From contig CM036759.1 in NCBI GenBank assembly GCA_020796225.1, forward strand, positions 620,001-684,000: a stretch of 64,000 nt of DNA, in the 5' to 3' direction. The translations under genes and the position numbers were made by a program. The DNA is from Arion vulgaris. Its lineage: Eukaryota > Mollusca > Gastropoda > Stylommatophora > Arionidae. Shown here piece after piece: positions 46,590 to 57,929 of this stretch (the first letter of the stretch is position 1; each line of letters begins with the position of its first letter). Under the pieces are notes generated by a model that had not been told where the DNA came from, did no database searches, and saw only the letters and a list, made by a program, of their open reading frames with translations.

Positions 46590-47880
46590 CCACTGAAACA
46601 AAGTGACTACTACAACACGTTGTACCCACAGTCAATTGCTTCCAGCTGAAACAAAGTGACTACTACAACACGTTGTACCCACAGTCAATTGCTTCCAGCT
46701 GAAACAAAGTGACTACTACAACATGTTGTACCCACAGTCAAATGCTTCATGCTGAAACAAAGTGACTACAACACGTTGTTCCCACAGTCAATTGCTTCAT
46801 GCTGAAACAAAGTGACTACTACAACATGTTGTTCCCACAGTCAATTGCTTCTGAAAACAAAGTGACTACAACATGTTGTACCCACAGTCAATTGCTTCCC
46901 ACTGAAACAAAGTGACTACTACAACATGTTGTACCCACAGTCAATTGCTTCCTGCTGAAACAAAGTGACTACAACATGTTGTACCCACAGTCAATTGCTT
47001 CCTGCTGAAACAAAGTGACTACTACAACATGTTGTACCCACAGTCAATTGCTTCCAGCTGAAACAAAGTGACTATCACATGTTGTACCCACAGTCAATTA
47101 GCCACTGTACAAAGTTTAATATACAACATGAATAACCTGACTGAGTTTAGATTCTTCACATTAGCAAAAAAGTTACTATCACCATGCTTGCATATGCTAC
47201 CCACTATTCATTAGCTTCTAACTAAATCAACAGTGTTACTCTCCACAGGATAACCGCAACAGTTTTACCACTGAAAAATATACAATACAGACATGTTGAT
47301 CAGCAATATGTAATTGCTTGCAGTGAAACAAAGTGACACAAATTGAAAGATTGAGTAATTGCTTCTTGCTGAAACAAAGTGATATAAACATGTTGTACAC
47401 ATCAGTCAATTGTTAATGAGTTAAAAACAAAGTGACTAAACATAGTTGCAACCCTTACAGATCAATTGCTTCCACTGAAACAAGTGACTACAACATGTTG
47501 TACCCACAGTCAATTGCTTCCCACTGAAACAAAGTGACTACAACATGTTGTACCCACAGTCAATTGCTTCCTGCTGAAACAAAGTGACTACAACAACATG
47601 TTGTACCCACAGTCAATTGCTTCCTGCTGAAACAAAGTGACTACAACATGTTGTACCCACAGTCAATTGCTTCCCACTGAAACAAAGTGACTACTACAAC
47701 ATGTTGTACCCACAGTCAATTGCTTCCAGCTGAAACAAAGTGACTACAACAACATGTTGTACCCACAGTCAATTGCTTCCCACTGAAACAAAGTGACTAC
47801 TACAACATGTTGTACCCACAGTCAATTGCTTCCAGCTGAAACAAAGTGACTACTACAACATGTTGTACCCACAGTCAATT
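46590..47880. repeat. ~53-bp tandem array with a degenerate centre
   Basis: Units of 50-53 bp (TGAAACAAAGTGACTACTAC, then AACATGTTGTACCCACAGTC). Clean units flank a disordered centre (47,095-47,480) where fragments of the unit are mixed with other sequence. Confidence 0.9.
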
Positions 47881-48345
47881 GAAGCAGCAACTGTTCTATC
47901 TCATTTGAGTTTCAATATATTTTGCGACATGAATAATTTCTCATGACTGAGGTTCATGTATTCATTACACAAGTTGTAGTCTCAATAAAAATGTTCACTA
48001 TCACCAGTGCTTGCATCATCACTACTACTATTTTATTAGTACTATCAAAATAATAACTTTAAATCAACATCTGTTGTTTTAGCTCTCCTTTTTATCAGGA
48101 TAGACCTGTCAACACCGTTTTATAAACTTGAAAAATATATAAATGACCGAGAAACTCTTGATCAGAAAATAATGTAGAAATAGATAGCTTTGCTGTAGTA
48201 GAGTACAATACTGAAAATTGAAAGATTGATGAAAATTTAGCACTTATTTTACATGATTCAATGCTAGGCACAGTGTGCGGCAGTAGAGTTAGTTTAGTAG
48301 ACAATTTTGGTACACTATGTGGCAGCAATTAGTATGAAATGAGTT
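47881..48345. other. Unassigned intron sequence
   Basis: No gene seen. Short CAGTGTGCGGCAGTAGAGTTAG at 48,270 recalls the end of the piggyBac-like MITEs, but no second end was found. Confidence 0.35.
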
Positions 48346-48349
48346 AATA

Positions 48350-48650
48350 TAATGAAAAATGACAAAACACAGAGACAACTCATTATCAGCATAAAAGGTG
48401 ACAATCATAATGTTTGGGGCATATCATGAGAAAGTGAGATGTATAGCACAAAATGAATGACCCCATGCATAATACATGGACGATGAGACAGAGGAAAATA
48501 AAGAGGGAAAATTATCAACAGCCTAACTTCATGGCATGTAAGAGTGTCAACATTCAAACTGATAGTCAGTAGCCAGGACTGATGTTTATGGAGATATATG
48601 ATCACCCAAGTCAGCTGACATTGCACAGGATTATTATCTAACATCAATAC
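48350..48650 (+). mobile_element. Old RTE-type LINE 3' end
   Basis: Diverged relative of 20,215-20,455 (AATTATCAACAGCCTAACTT, CATGGCATGTAAGAGTGTCA). Same order of blocks, many substitutions, no long frame. Confidence 0.55.
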
Positions 48651-48669
48651 ACACACAAAACAGTAATTT

Positions 48670-49104
48670 TAAAATAACTAATATGAATTAAAAAAAACAC
48701 ATTAAAATATGAATTTAAAACAAAACAAAATATGAATTAAAAACAAAACTTTAAAATATGAATTAAAAACAAAATATTAAAAATGAATTAAAAACAAAAT
48801 ATTAAAAATGAATTAAAAACAAAATATTAAAATATGAATTAAAAACAAAATATTAAAATATGAATTAAAAACAAAATATTAAAATATGAATTAAAAACAA
48901 AATATTAAAATATGAATTAAAACAAAACATTAAAATATGAATTAAAAACAAAATATTAAAATATGAATTAAAAACAAAATATTAAAATATGAATTATAAA
49001 CAAAATATTAAAATATGAATTAAAAACAAAATATGAATTAAAAACAAAATATTAAAATATGAATTAAAAACAAAACATTAAAATATGAATTAAAAACAAA
49101 ATAT
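48670..49104. repeat. 26-bp AT-rich tandem array
   Basis: About 16 copies of TATTAAAATATGAATTAAAA plus ACAAAA. Confidence 0.92.
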
Positions 49105-49106
49105 TA

Positions 49107-49378
49107 AAGTACAATCATCAACATCATTAAATAGCTTGTCCTGAGCAGAACTTTGCCACCCCAACAGTCCTCCAGAATTTCTCTCTCATAGGCCAGATGT
49201 CTTGCCTCTACAGTAGTCATGTTCAAACCATCAGTTACATCCTGAATCCATCTTCTCCGTGGTCTTCCTCTTCTTCTCTTTGCCGGTATGCCTCCTTCCA
49301 TGATACTCTTCTCCAGCCCTTCATGTCTAGTTATATGTCCAAAATATATCAATTTTCTTTTTCTTATTTGTAGCATCA
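49107..49378 (-). mobile_element. RTE-type LINE 3' end between two arrays
   Basis: A short 5'-truncated copy encoding LQIRKRKLIYFGHITRHEGL, PAKRRRGRPRRRWIQDVTDG and GGKVLLRTSYLMM, very close to 38,463-38,730. It has an intact frame and a short tail, so it is a young insertion. Confidence 0.85.
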
Positions 49379-49389
49379 GTCAGTTAAAT

Positions 49390-49825
49390 AAAATTTTAGA
49401 AATTTAAAATACAACAGTATTTAAAATACACAGCAATTAACAACCAAATATTAAAATATAATAGAAATTAACAACCAAATATTAAAATATAATAGAAATT
49501 AACAACCAAATATTAAAATACAACAGAAATTAACAACCAAATATTAAAATATAATAGAAATTAACAACCAAATATTAAAATATAATAGAAATTAACAACC
49601 AAATATTAAAATATAATAGAAATTAACAACCAAATATTAAAATATAACAGAAATTAACAACCAAATATTAAAATACAACAGAAATTAAAACCAACTATTA
49701 AAATATAACAGAAATTAACAACCAAATATTAAAATATAACAGAAATTAACAACCAAATATTAAAATATAATAGAAATTAACAACCAAATATTAAAATATA
49801 ATAGAAATTAAAAACAAAAGTATTA
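49390..49825. repeat. 31-bp AT-rich tandem array beside exon 1
   Basis: About 13 copies of AAATTAACAACCAAATATTA plus AAATATAATAG. It ends about 90 bp from the exon 1 donor. Confidence 0.92.
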
Positions 49826-49913
49826 AAATACAATATCAAGTTAAAACATAAAGTGTATATATATATCTTATACTTATTGAAACAAATATTTATTATCAGC
49901 AAAAGGTACAGAC

Positions 49914-50097
49914 CAAGCCAAGTCAAAATGGCTCCAACTAACAGCAAAACTGCAGCAACGCTTGAAAACAAAATGCCCCTACGTAGAGGCTCCTTTGAAT
50001 CAGGTGGACTGAATGATGAAGAAGGGAAGAATGTCCTTAAGGCTGTTGGTTGGCGGTGCCTATTAGGCATATAAACTTGAGAAGGGTTGAACAACAT
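49914..50097 (-). CDS. Host gene exon 1 (first coding exon): N terminus and first transmembrane segment
   Basis: The coding part starts at ATG 50,097; an in-frame TAG lies upstream and a good acceptor (TTTATAATGTTTCTTCAG, exon side 50,131) suggests a 5' UTR of about 34 bp in this exon. It encodes 61 residues plus one base: a polar start with Pro and Ser (MLFNPSQVYMPNRH), basic LRR, then the hydrophobic helix GILFSSVAAVLLLVGAILTW (about 41-62). Leaving at CTTG|GTCTGT gives phase 1, which matches exon 2 (G|GA, Gly), but that donor is weak. Upstream exons would lie beyond 50.1 kb. Homology to TMEM51-like proteins is only a guess from layout. Confidence 0.65.
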
Positions 50098-50258
50098 AGA
50101 AGCAGTGTCAATACTCCATAGCTATTCAAACCTGAAGAAACATTATAAAACTTTAGAAAATAATGATTAAATTGTAACCAGGCAATATACAATTGTTTTC
50201 ACATGCAGAATATCAACAGTTCTGATGTTATTTTCAGGCACATTTCATTTATATTTAT

Positions 50259-50775
50259 TGGTTATTGGTTACTAAACTGACGTCATTTAACTCCGAGCAG
50301 ACCTATAGGTGCTCAGTCTCCCCCAACAGGTAGCGAAGAGTATGTATACTGATGGTTCCCATGGCTCGCTGATTAAACACACCTCTCACTCTGCCCTCAG
50401 GCATCCAGTTCGAATTGTACAATGGGTAACTCCAAACTGCCTAAATCGCTTGGTCAATTCAACATCAATTTTAGTGTCCTCATCCAACAGACAGTCGTGA
50501 AGAGACCGAAGAACATCCCCTTATCCATCTTCAACTCCCCAACAATCGATGCTGTTGATGCAAGCCTGTCCGCCTCTCATTACCGTAAACACCTGCATGC
50601 CCAGGACAGTATATCCACATAAGCCTCTGGAGGTTAGAAACTTCTATAGACTACATCCACTCATACCAGAACCTGCCCTTCTGGATCTTGTGAAGCATCG
50701 ACTGAGAATCAGATACAACCATGGCCCCAGTAAATGAAGTCCCAGAGAGTCAATGGAGGGCAGCAGTAATGGATG
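50259..50775 (-). mobile_element. I-type LINE 3' fragment
   Basis: Minus-strand equivalent of 45,395-45,900 with more decay. It ends with GTTTAGTAACCAATAACCAA. RNase H residues are still visible by comparison (CTGGGCATGCAGGTGTTTAC region). Confidence 0.8.
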
Positions 50776-50875
50776 GTAGATTTATATTTAATTCTCAGAT
50801 AACAAACACCTGAGATTTCCAATTGTATTCATGAACAAGTTTTAATATGCAAAGACATTTAGATATCTAAGTTTC

Positions 50876-51178
50876 CCTGACAACTTCAGATGGCAGATGT
50901 AATGCAAAGATAAGTAATAGAATAGACAAAAGTCAGGCAATATTTCACAAAATAAGTTGCATAATTTGCAACAAATTGTTGCCTATAGAGATGAGAAAAA
51001 AAGTTCTGCATTGTTTCAATAGATCCAATACTCACAATTGCAGTGAATCTTGGACAGTAAACAAACAAGCAATATAAAATCTGGAGGTCACTGTGATGTG
51101 GTTTTATAATCTTGGACAGTAAACAAACAAGCAATATAAAATCTGGAGGTCACTGTGATGTGGTTTTATAATAGAATA
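50876..51178 (+). mobile_element. RTE-type LINE, outermost layer of the 50.9-61.5 kb nest (left part)
   Basis: Encodes SNRIDKSQAIFHKISCIICN and SESWTVNKQAI, with a 62-bp tandem duplication at 51,050-51,170. It stops at FYNRI, where a TTAA-flanked MITE begins. The next residues (LRISWTAKWINVEI) appear at 61,414. Confidence 0.75.
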
Positions 51179-51182
51179 TTAA

Positions 51183-51301
51183 CTCTTTCCATGCGGAGTT
51201 ATTTCCTCAATTTTTAAACAGTTAATTCAAGAGAGGTAAAATACTAATTAATTTTTTTAATCCTAACTACTCGTCAATAAACAAACATATATATATTATT
51301 A
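51183..51301 (-). mobile_element. piggyBac-like MITE, left part
   Basis: Starts after TTAA (51,179-51,182) with CTCTTTCCATGCGGAGTTAT, the complement of the right end of the 36,838 copy. It is cut after ATATATATTATTA (51,289-51,301); the rest begins with the same 13 bp at 61,221. Confidence 0.85.
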
Positions 51302-51590
51302 GGAAGAAAATAATATTTCAGAACTTTTATTTGCATATTACCAAGTACTAATTGCAGAAAATGAAGAATCTCTCCAGAACCATTTGAGCTAGTTACATCA
51401 ATGGTGAGAGTACAACATGAAATAAATATAAGACAGAACAATGGCAATAAGTAGACAAGCAGAAAAACTTACAATAAAACTCCAGGATGTAGACATAAAA
51501 CAAACAATTGAGGCCAAATACTTAGGAGCAATTTCACAGCAGATGGAAGTATCGATAGCGAAATCAGCAATAGTTGCACAAAGTAACTAG
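51302..51590 (+). mobile_element. LINE inserted in the MITE (left part)
   Basis: A 5'-truncated LINE beginning at the RT catalytic region: SELLFAYYQVLIAENEESLQ (ADD altered), INIRQ, MAISRQAEKLTIKLQDVDIK, AKYLGAI. It breaks at CTAGATACTGG and continues at 60,402 with ATACTGGGACAGTTAACACC (LGQLTPLLSHK). Confidence 0.8.
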
Positions 51591-51597
51591 ATACTGG

Positions 51598-52750
51598 TGT
51601 AACAGGTCTTAATTTATGTGTAAAGGTCTTAATGTTATTGGTGTAACAGGTCTTTAATGTTACTGGTGTAACAGTCTTTAATTATGTGTAACAGGTCTTA
51701 AGTTACTGGTTAACAGGTCTTTAATGTTACTGTGTAACAGGTCTTAATGTTACTGGTGTAACAGTTCTTTAATGTTACTGGTGTAACAGGTCTTTAATGT
51801 TACTGGTGTAACAGGTCTTTAATTTACTGGTAAAGGTCTTTAATGTTACTGGTTACAGGTCTTATGTTACTGGTGTAAAGGTCTTTAATGTTACTGGTGT
51901 AACAGGTCTTTAATGTTACTGGTGTAACAGGTCTTTAATGTTACTGGTGTAACAGGTCTTTAATGTTACTGGTGTAACAGTCTTTAATGTTACGGGTAAC
52001 AGGTCTTAATGTTTGACAGGTTTATTAGGAAAGGTTAAGTTATTGTAACAGGAATCTTGGTCTTAATTTCTGGGTAGTTTAGTATAACAGGCAATTCGAA
52101 TAAATTGTAACAGCTTTAGTTATGTGTAACATCAATGTTACGAGGTAACAGTTAAATTATGTAAACAGGCAATGTCATACAGTATGTACTGGTGAAAGCT
52201 TCAATGACTGGATGTAAGAGCAGTAGAACAACAATTAGGGTCAAATACTTAGAGAATTTACACAGGATGGTTAATGATTACGGAAACAGCTAAGTACTGG
52301 TGTAACAGGTCTTAAAGTTACTGGTGTAACAGGTCTTTAATGTTATTGGTGTAACAGGTCTTTAATGTTACTGGTGTAACAGGTCTTTAATGTTACTGGT
52401 GTAACAGGTCTTTAATGTTACTGGTGTAACAGGTCTTTAATGTTACTGGTGTAACAGGTCTTTAATGTTACTGTTAACAGGTCTTTAAAGTTACTGGTAA
52501 GGGCTTTAATGTTACTGGTGTAACAGGTCTTTAATGTTACTGGTGTAACAGGTCTTTAATGTTACTGGTATAACAGGTCTTTAATGTTACTGGTGTAACA
52601 GGTCTTTAATGTTACTGGTATAACAGGTCTTTAATGTTACTGGTGTAACAGGTCTTTAATGTTACTGGTATAACAGGTCTTTAATGTTACTGGTGTAACA
52701 GGTCTTTAATGTTACTGGTGTAACAGGTCTTTAATGTTACGGGTAAAGAA
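51598..52750. repeat. 25-bp tandem array with a degenerate centre
   Basis: Unit TGTAACAGGTCTTTAATGTTACTGG. The first copy starts directly after the ATACTGG direct repeat. Clean at both ends; 51,990-52,300 is scrambled and contains near-matches to the LINE at 51,430-51,590. Confidence 0.92.
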
Positions 52751-52849
52751 GACGGAGCAACAGGCTTTTACGGTACAGCAATGTACTTGTACAGGTTGTA
52801 TGTTTGGAAAAGAATTAAGAGAAAGCAGTATGAGATGTCAGGAGATCTG

Positions 52850-53880
52850 TGAGTCAGAATGTACTGTGTACAGGTTTTAGTTACAGGGTAAAAAGAGGAA
52901 GTCAGAATTGGAAATTGTCAGTAGATGTGTTGAGAATTCAGGGAGAGAGAGAGACAGTCAGAATTGAAATGTACAGTATGGAGTGCTTGAGAATTAGCAG
53001 AGAGAGAGAGAAAAGAGGAATCAGAATTGAAATTGTACAGTATGGATGTGTTGAGAATTCAAGCGAGAGAGAGAGAGAGAGAAGAGTAGGACGGTCAGAA
53101 TTGGAGAAAGGTACAGTATGGATGTGTTGAGAATTCAAGCGAGAGAGAGAGAGAGAGAAGGACAGTCAGAATTGAGAAATTGTACAGTATGGATGTGTTG
53201 AGAATTCGAGAGAGAGAGAGAGAGAAGGACAGTCAGAATTGAGAAATTGTACAGTATGGATGTGTTGAGAATTCGAGAGAGAGAGAGAGAGAGAGAAGGA
53301 CAGTCAGAATTGAGAAATTGTACAGTATGGATGTGTTGAGAATTTAAGCGAGAGAGAGAGAGAGAGAAGAGAAGGAGTCAGAATTGAGAATTGTACAGTA
53401 TGGATGTGTTGAGAATTCAAGCGAGAGAGAGAGAGAGAGAGAGAGGAGGATCAGAATTGAGACATTGTACAGTATGGATGTGTTGAGAATTCAAGCGAGA
53501 GAGAGAGAGAGAGAGAGAAGAGAAGGAGCAGTCAGAATTGAGAAATTGTACAGTATGGATGTGTTGAGAATTCAAGCGAGAGAGAGAGAGAGAGAGAAGG
53601 ACAGTCAGAATTGAGAAATTGTACAGTATGGATGTGTTGAGAATTCAAGCGAGAGAGAGAAGAGAGAAGGATAGTCAGAATTGAGACATTGTACAGTATG
53701 GATGTGTTGAGAATTCAAGCGAGAGAGAGAGAGAGAGAGAGAGAAGAGGAGAGGTCAGAGAAGAGAGAGAGAGGGACAGTCAGATGAGAAATTGTACAGT
53801 ATGGATGTGTTGAGAATTCAGCGGGGAGAGAGAGAGAGAGAGAGAGAGAGGACAGTCGGAAGTAAGAACCTGAAGCGATA
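52850..53880. repeat. 60-70-bp array with embedded (GA)n
   Basis: About 14 units of GTACAGTATGGATGTGTTGA + GAATTCAAGC + variable (GA)n + AGGACAGTCAGAATTGAG. Length variation is mostly in the GA run. ORFs in it are artefacts. Confidence 0.92.
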
Positions 53881-54360
53881 AGATGTTCAAGAGTTATAAG
53901 GAGAGAGAGACTAAGAGTCATATATATGAGAAAATGAAACAGTGAGAACAGAGCTTGTACAATATGGATATGTTGAGAATTCAAGAGTTATAAGGAGAGA
54001 GAGAGACTAAGAGTCATATATGAGAAAATGAGTGAGAACATATTTGTGGAGTATTTTCAGATTTCTATGGACAGACTTGATAGAGAGCTTGTAAGATATG
54101 GAAGTGTTAAGGATTCATGCGTTATAACAAAATGTGGTGTTATAGAAACTGACCAACAGAGATGAACTGCAGAGTTAATGTTGTATAGTATTACTGACTT
54201 TGGACAGCGTGCAAGTGAGACGGAGAATTTGTAGCCATAACGAAGAACCTTTTCGGGAGAACCTGAAGGACTGGAACAATTAGATTGTCGTCAGTAATCT
54301 TATCAAACTACATAATATTTCACATCGTTTAGTCCAGGGTTTGGACCTCCTTGTTGCATT
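53881..54360. other. Unassigned, partly duplicated sequence
   Basis: Contains two copies of a roughly 95-bp segment with GTTATAAGGAGAGAGA (53,890 and 53,987). No coding signal that I can support. Confidence 0.5.
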
Positions 54361-54364
54361 CCTG

Positions 54365-54525
54365 ATGAGCACTGACTTGCAGAAGAAGAATTACCAAGAT
54401 GAGGGATTTCTGACGAGAACTGACTTGTAGAAGAAGAATTACCAAGATGAGGGATTTCTGACGAGAACTGACTTGTAGAAGAAGAATTACCAAGATGAGG
54501 GATTTCTGACGAGAATTGACCAGCA
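54365..54525. repeat. 48-bp repeat, about three and a half copies
   Basis: Unit GACTTGTAGAAGAAGAATTA + CCAAGATGAGGGATTTCTGACGAGAACT. Confidence 0.9.
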
Positions 54526-54678
54526 GAGAAGAATCAACCCGACGAGGAATTCCGGACGGGACCAGACCGAGCAGCCATCAGCGTATTCCCATTACCGGGA
54601 ATTGTTCTCAGCATTCACAAGTATCACGTCGGAAGGGACAGAGCCTTGCCTGTTCTTTTATCCAGAACTTTGTTGTAA

Positions 54679-55500
54679 CAACTACCAGCGATGGATATTC
54701 ATAACGTCAGCAGAAACATTGAACATGGATATTCATAACGTCAGCAGAAACATTGAACATGGATATTCATAACGTCAGCAGAAACATTGAACATGGATAT
54801 TCATAACGTCAGCAGAAACATTGAACATGGATATTCATAACGTCATCAGAAACATTGAACATGGATATTCATAACGTCAGCAGAAACATCAAACATGGAT
54901 ATTCATAACGTCAGCAGAAACATTGAACATGGATATTCATAGCGTCAGCAGAAACATCGAACATGAATATTCATAACGTCAACAGAAACATCAAACATGG
55001 ATATTCATAATGTCAGCAGAAACATCAAAAATGGATATTCATAACGTCAGCAGGAGCATTGAACATGGATATTCATAACGTCAGCAGAAACATCGAACAT
55101 GGATATTCATAACGTCAGCAGAAACATCGAACATGGATATTCATAACGTCAGCAGAAACATCGAACATGGATATTCATAACGTCAGCAGAAACATTGAAC
55201 ATGGATATTCATAATGTCAGCAGAAACATCAAACATGGATATTCATAACGTTAGCAGAAACATTGAACATGGATATTCATAAGTCAGAGAAACATTGAAC
55301 ATGGATATTCATAATGTCAGGAAACATCAAACATGGATATTCATAATGTCAGCAGAAACATCAAACATGGATATTCATAGCGTCAGCAGAAACATTGAAC
55401 ATGGATATTCATAATGTCAGCAGAAACATTGAACATGGATATTCATAACGTCAGCAGAAACATTGAACATGGATATTCATAACGTCATAAGAAACATTGA
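54679..55500 (+). repeat. 34-bp array expanded from the start of a coding segment
   Basis: About 24 copies of ATGGATATTCATAACGTCAG + CAGAAACATTGAAC. Each unit contains the ATG and the first codons (MDIHNVSRNIE) of the coding-like segment that follows; because 34 is not a multiple of 3, successive units shift frame. Confidence 0.92.
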
Positions 55501-55857
55501 ACAATTACAATTAAGACGATTTTTGGGGACAAGACTTATTACTATTCCAGAATTGCAGAAATCAGACCTCGACACTCAGGGCGCAGAGCACGAGGCAGGC
55601 CAAGAACACGATGGATAGATAACATCTAGAGTCCCTGCGAAAGCATGGACTGACAACGCAAGCGCAACACACCTGGCACAAGATAGGAAACTAACTCTCC
55701 CCACGACGCTTCACGGCAAATGTGGTTAAGATAAGATAAGATAAGCAGAAATCAGAAGTGACTTGGCCGCAGTTCTCACTCATCTACCTAGAGAAGCACA
55801 ATTAGATGTGGTGTCTAGTTTTCGCTTACTCATGAAAGGACTGCTGAAGATGTTGTA
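55470..55857 (+). pseudogene. Unknown short coding segment, split by a LINE scrap
   Basis: The last 34-bp unit opens MDIHNVSRNIEQLQLRRFLG and reads on to LITIPELQ. After a 178-bp insertion at 55,567-55,744 it resumes as EIRSDLAAVLTHLPREAQLD and ends SFRLLMKGLLKML plus a stop at about 55,857. A one-base shift is needed between the halves. An amphipathic helical character is evident, but I do not recognise the family; retroelement gag, a small host exon or a chance frame are all possible. Upstream at 54,665-54,678 lies TTTGTTGTAACAACTACCAG. Confidence 0.45.
55567..55744 (+). mobile_element. LINE 3' scrap with 12-bp target duplication
   Basis: The last 178 bp of the LINE family at 35,405-36,275, including the (ATAAG)n tail. 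Identical GCAGAAATCAGA lies on both sides (55,555-55,566 and 55,745-55,756). Confidence 0.88.
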
Positions 55858-55929
55858 ATCTATTTCCCAGAAATTCAGGTAATGAAACTGAACTTAATTT
55901 CTTTATGTTGATACGTGATCTGTATATGT

Positions 55930-56755
55930 TACCTTTTAATGAACTTTAGTTAGTCTTTCCTCTTGGGCCTGTGGGCGGCACATAGGGCAGAGGTCATAGC
56001 TCTCCATGTCTCGCGGTTCGTTGCTATCTGTTTTAGGTCTTTAATGTTTACTAGGCCCATCGTGAGCCTTCTCTGGTGATGGTTCTACGCAGAGTCTCTC
56101 TTGGTCTTCCTCGTTTCTTTTTCCCTCTGGTGTCCATATGAGGGATTGGTAAGGAGTCTTCTCTCATCCATTCTAAGTGTGTGGCCGATGTAGTTCCAGC
56201 GGCGCTTTCTTATAAAATTTGATACATTTTCTTGCTTGGTCTCTTGTCTTATTTGTGTATTAGGTCTGAAATCTGACCATTTGAGGTTCAGTATTCTTCT
56301 AAGACATTTATTCTCAAAGTTATCTAATTTTCTTTCTAGAGCTTTTGTTGCTTTCCAACTCTCGCATCCATAATACTGGAATCACACAAGAGTTAAAGAT
56401 CTTTAATTTTAAGTGCTTGCTGAGTGAATTGGACTTCCATATATTTGACAATTTGTTAAAAGCACTTGATGCCAATGCGATTCTGTATGGAATTTCTGGC
56501 GCTGTATCCCCGTAGATGTCATCATACTCCCTAGGTATGTAAAACTTTGACTTTTTCAAGAGTGTAGTTTTTAGTTGGATATTTTCTGGACTGCTGGTAA
56601 GGTCAACAATTTTTGTTTTTGTGGTGTTGATTTGGAGACCAATTTGTCCTGAGATATTTTGGAAAAGGTTTGTTTTCATTTGAATATCTTGGTGTGATGA
56701 ACTCAAAAGGGCTATATCGTCGGCAAAATCAAGGTCTATTAATGAACTAGTGTAT
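55930..56755 (-). mobile_element. LINE fragment, catalytic edge to C terminus
   Basis: Minus strand: DLDFADDIALLSSSHQDIQM, GLQINTTKTKIVDLTSSPEN, SAFNKLSNIWKSN, ERKLDNFENKCLRRILNLKW-like block, RRWNYIGHTLRMDERRL and the C-terminal TWRAMTSALCAA. It is the same family as 37,660-38,461. Confidence 0.8.
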
Positions 56756-56984
56756 TAATTATGTCATCAATTTAGAGAAGAGTCTTCATGTATACCTAAG
56801 ACATTACTTTGTTTAACTAGTGCAGGATTTGGAAGTCGTGATGTATTGTATCACGATGTTGAGTTTTATTTCTATGATGAGAGTTCTTGGGACTCATATT
56901 TGAGAAGATAATACAGTTCTGTCATGTTAACAGAAAACTGATTCCGAAACTTGTTATTTGTTGGTATTTGATAGTCTGTCATGT

Positions 56985-57905
56985 TTAGTATTGTGTGGCA
57001 GTTATTGGTGGCTTCATGGATACTTTAAAATATTTGCTAGTCTGTCATGTTTAGTATTGTGTGGCAGTTATTGGTGACTTCATGGATACTTTAAAATATT
57101 TGCTAGTCTGTCATGTTTAGTATTGTGTGGCAGTTATTGATGACTTCATGGATACTTTAAAATATTTGCTAGTCTGTCATGTTTAGTATTGTGTGGCAGT
57201 TATTGGTGACTTCATGGATACTTTAAAATATTTGCTAGTCTGTCATGTTTAGTATTGTGTGGCAGTTATTGGTGACTTCATGGATATTTTAAAATATTTG
57301 CTAGTCTGTCATGTTTAGTATTGTGTGGCAGTTATTGGTGACTTCATGGATATTTTAAAATATTTGCTAGTCTGTCATGTTTAGTATTGTGTGGCAGTTA
57401 TTGGTGACTTCATGGATATTTTAAAATATTTGCTAGTCTGTCATGTTTAGTATTGTGTGGCAGTTATTGGTGACTTAATGGATATTTTAAAATATTTGCT
57501 AGTCTGTCATGTTTAGTATTGTGTGGCAGTTATTGGTGACTTCATGGATACTTTAAAATATTTGCTAGTCTGTCATGTTTAGTATTGTGTGGCAGTTATT
57601 GGTGACTTCATGGATACTTTAAAATATTTGCTAGTCTGTCATGTTTAGTATTGTGTGGCAGTTATTGGTGACTTCATGGATACTTTAAAATATTTGCTAG
57701 TCTGTCATGTTTAGTATTGTGTGGCAGTTATTGGTGACTTCATGGATACTTTAAAATATTTGCTAGTCTGTCATGTTTAGTATTGTGTGGCAGTTATTGG
57801 TGACTTCATGGATACTTTAAAATATTTGCTAGTCTGTCATGTTTAGTATTGTGTGGCAGTTATTGGTGCTTATGGATACTTTAAAATATTTACTAGTCTG
57901 TCATT
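56985..57905. repeat. 66-bp tandem array
   Basis: About 14 copies of TCTGTCATGTTTAGTATTGT + GTGGCAGTTATTGGTGACTTCATGGATACTTTAAAATATTTGCTAG. The units are very uniform, so the expansion is recent. Confidence 0.94.
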
Positions 57906-57929
57906 TTATTATTGCTTATGTCCTTCAAT

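Noticed and set aside
48260..48345. Another piggyBac-like MITE
   Set aside because: Only one end-like motif is visible and no TTAA-flanked pair could be found.
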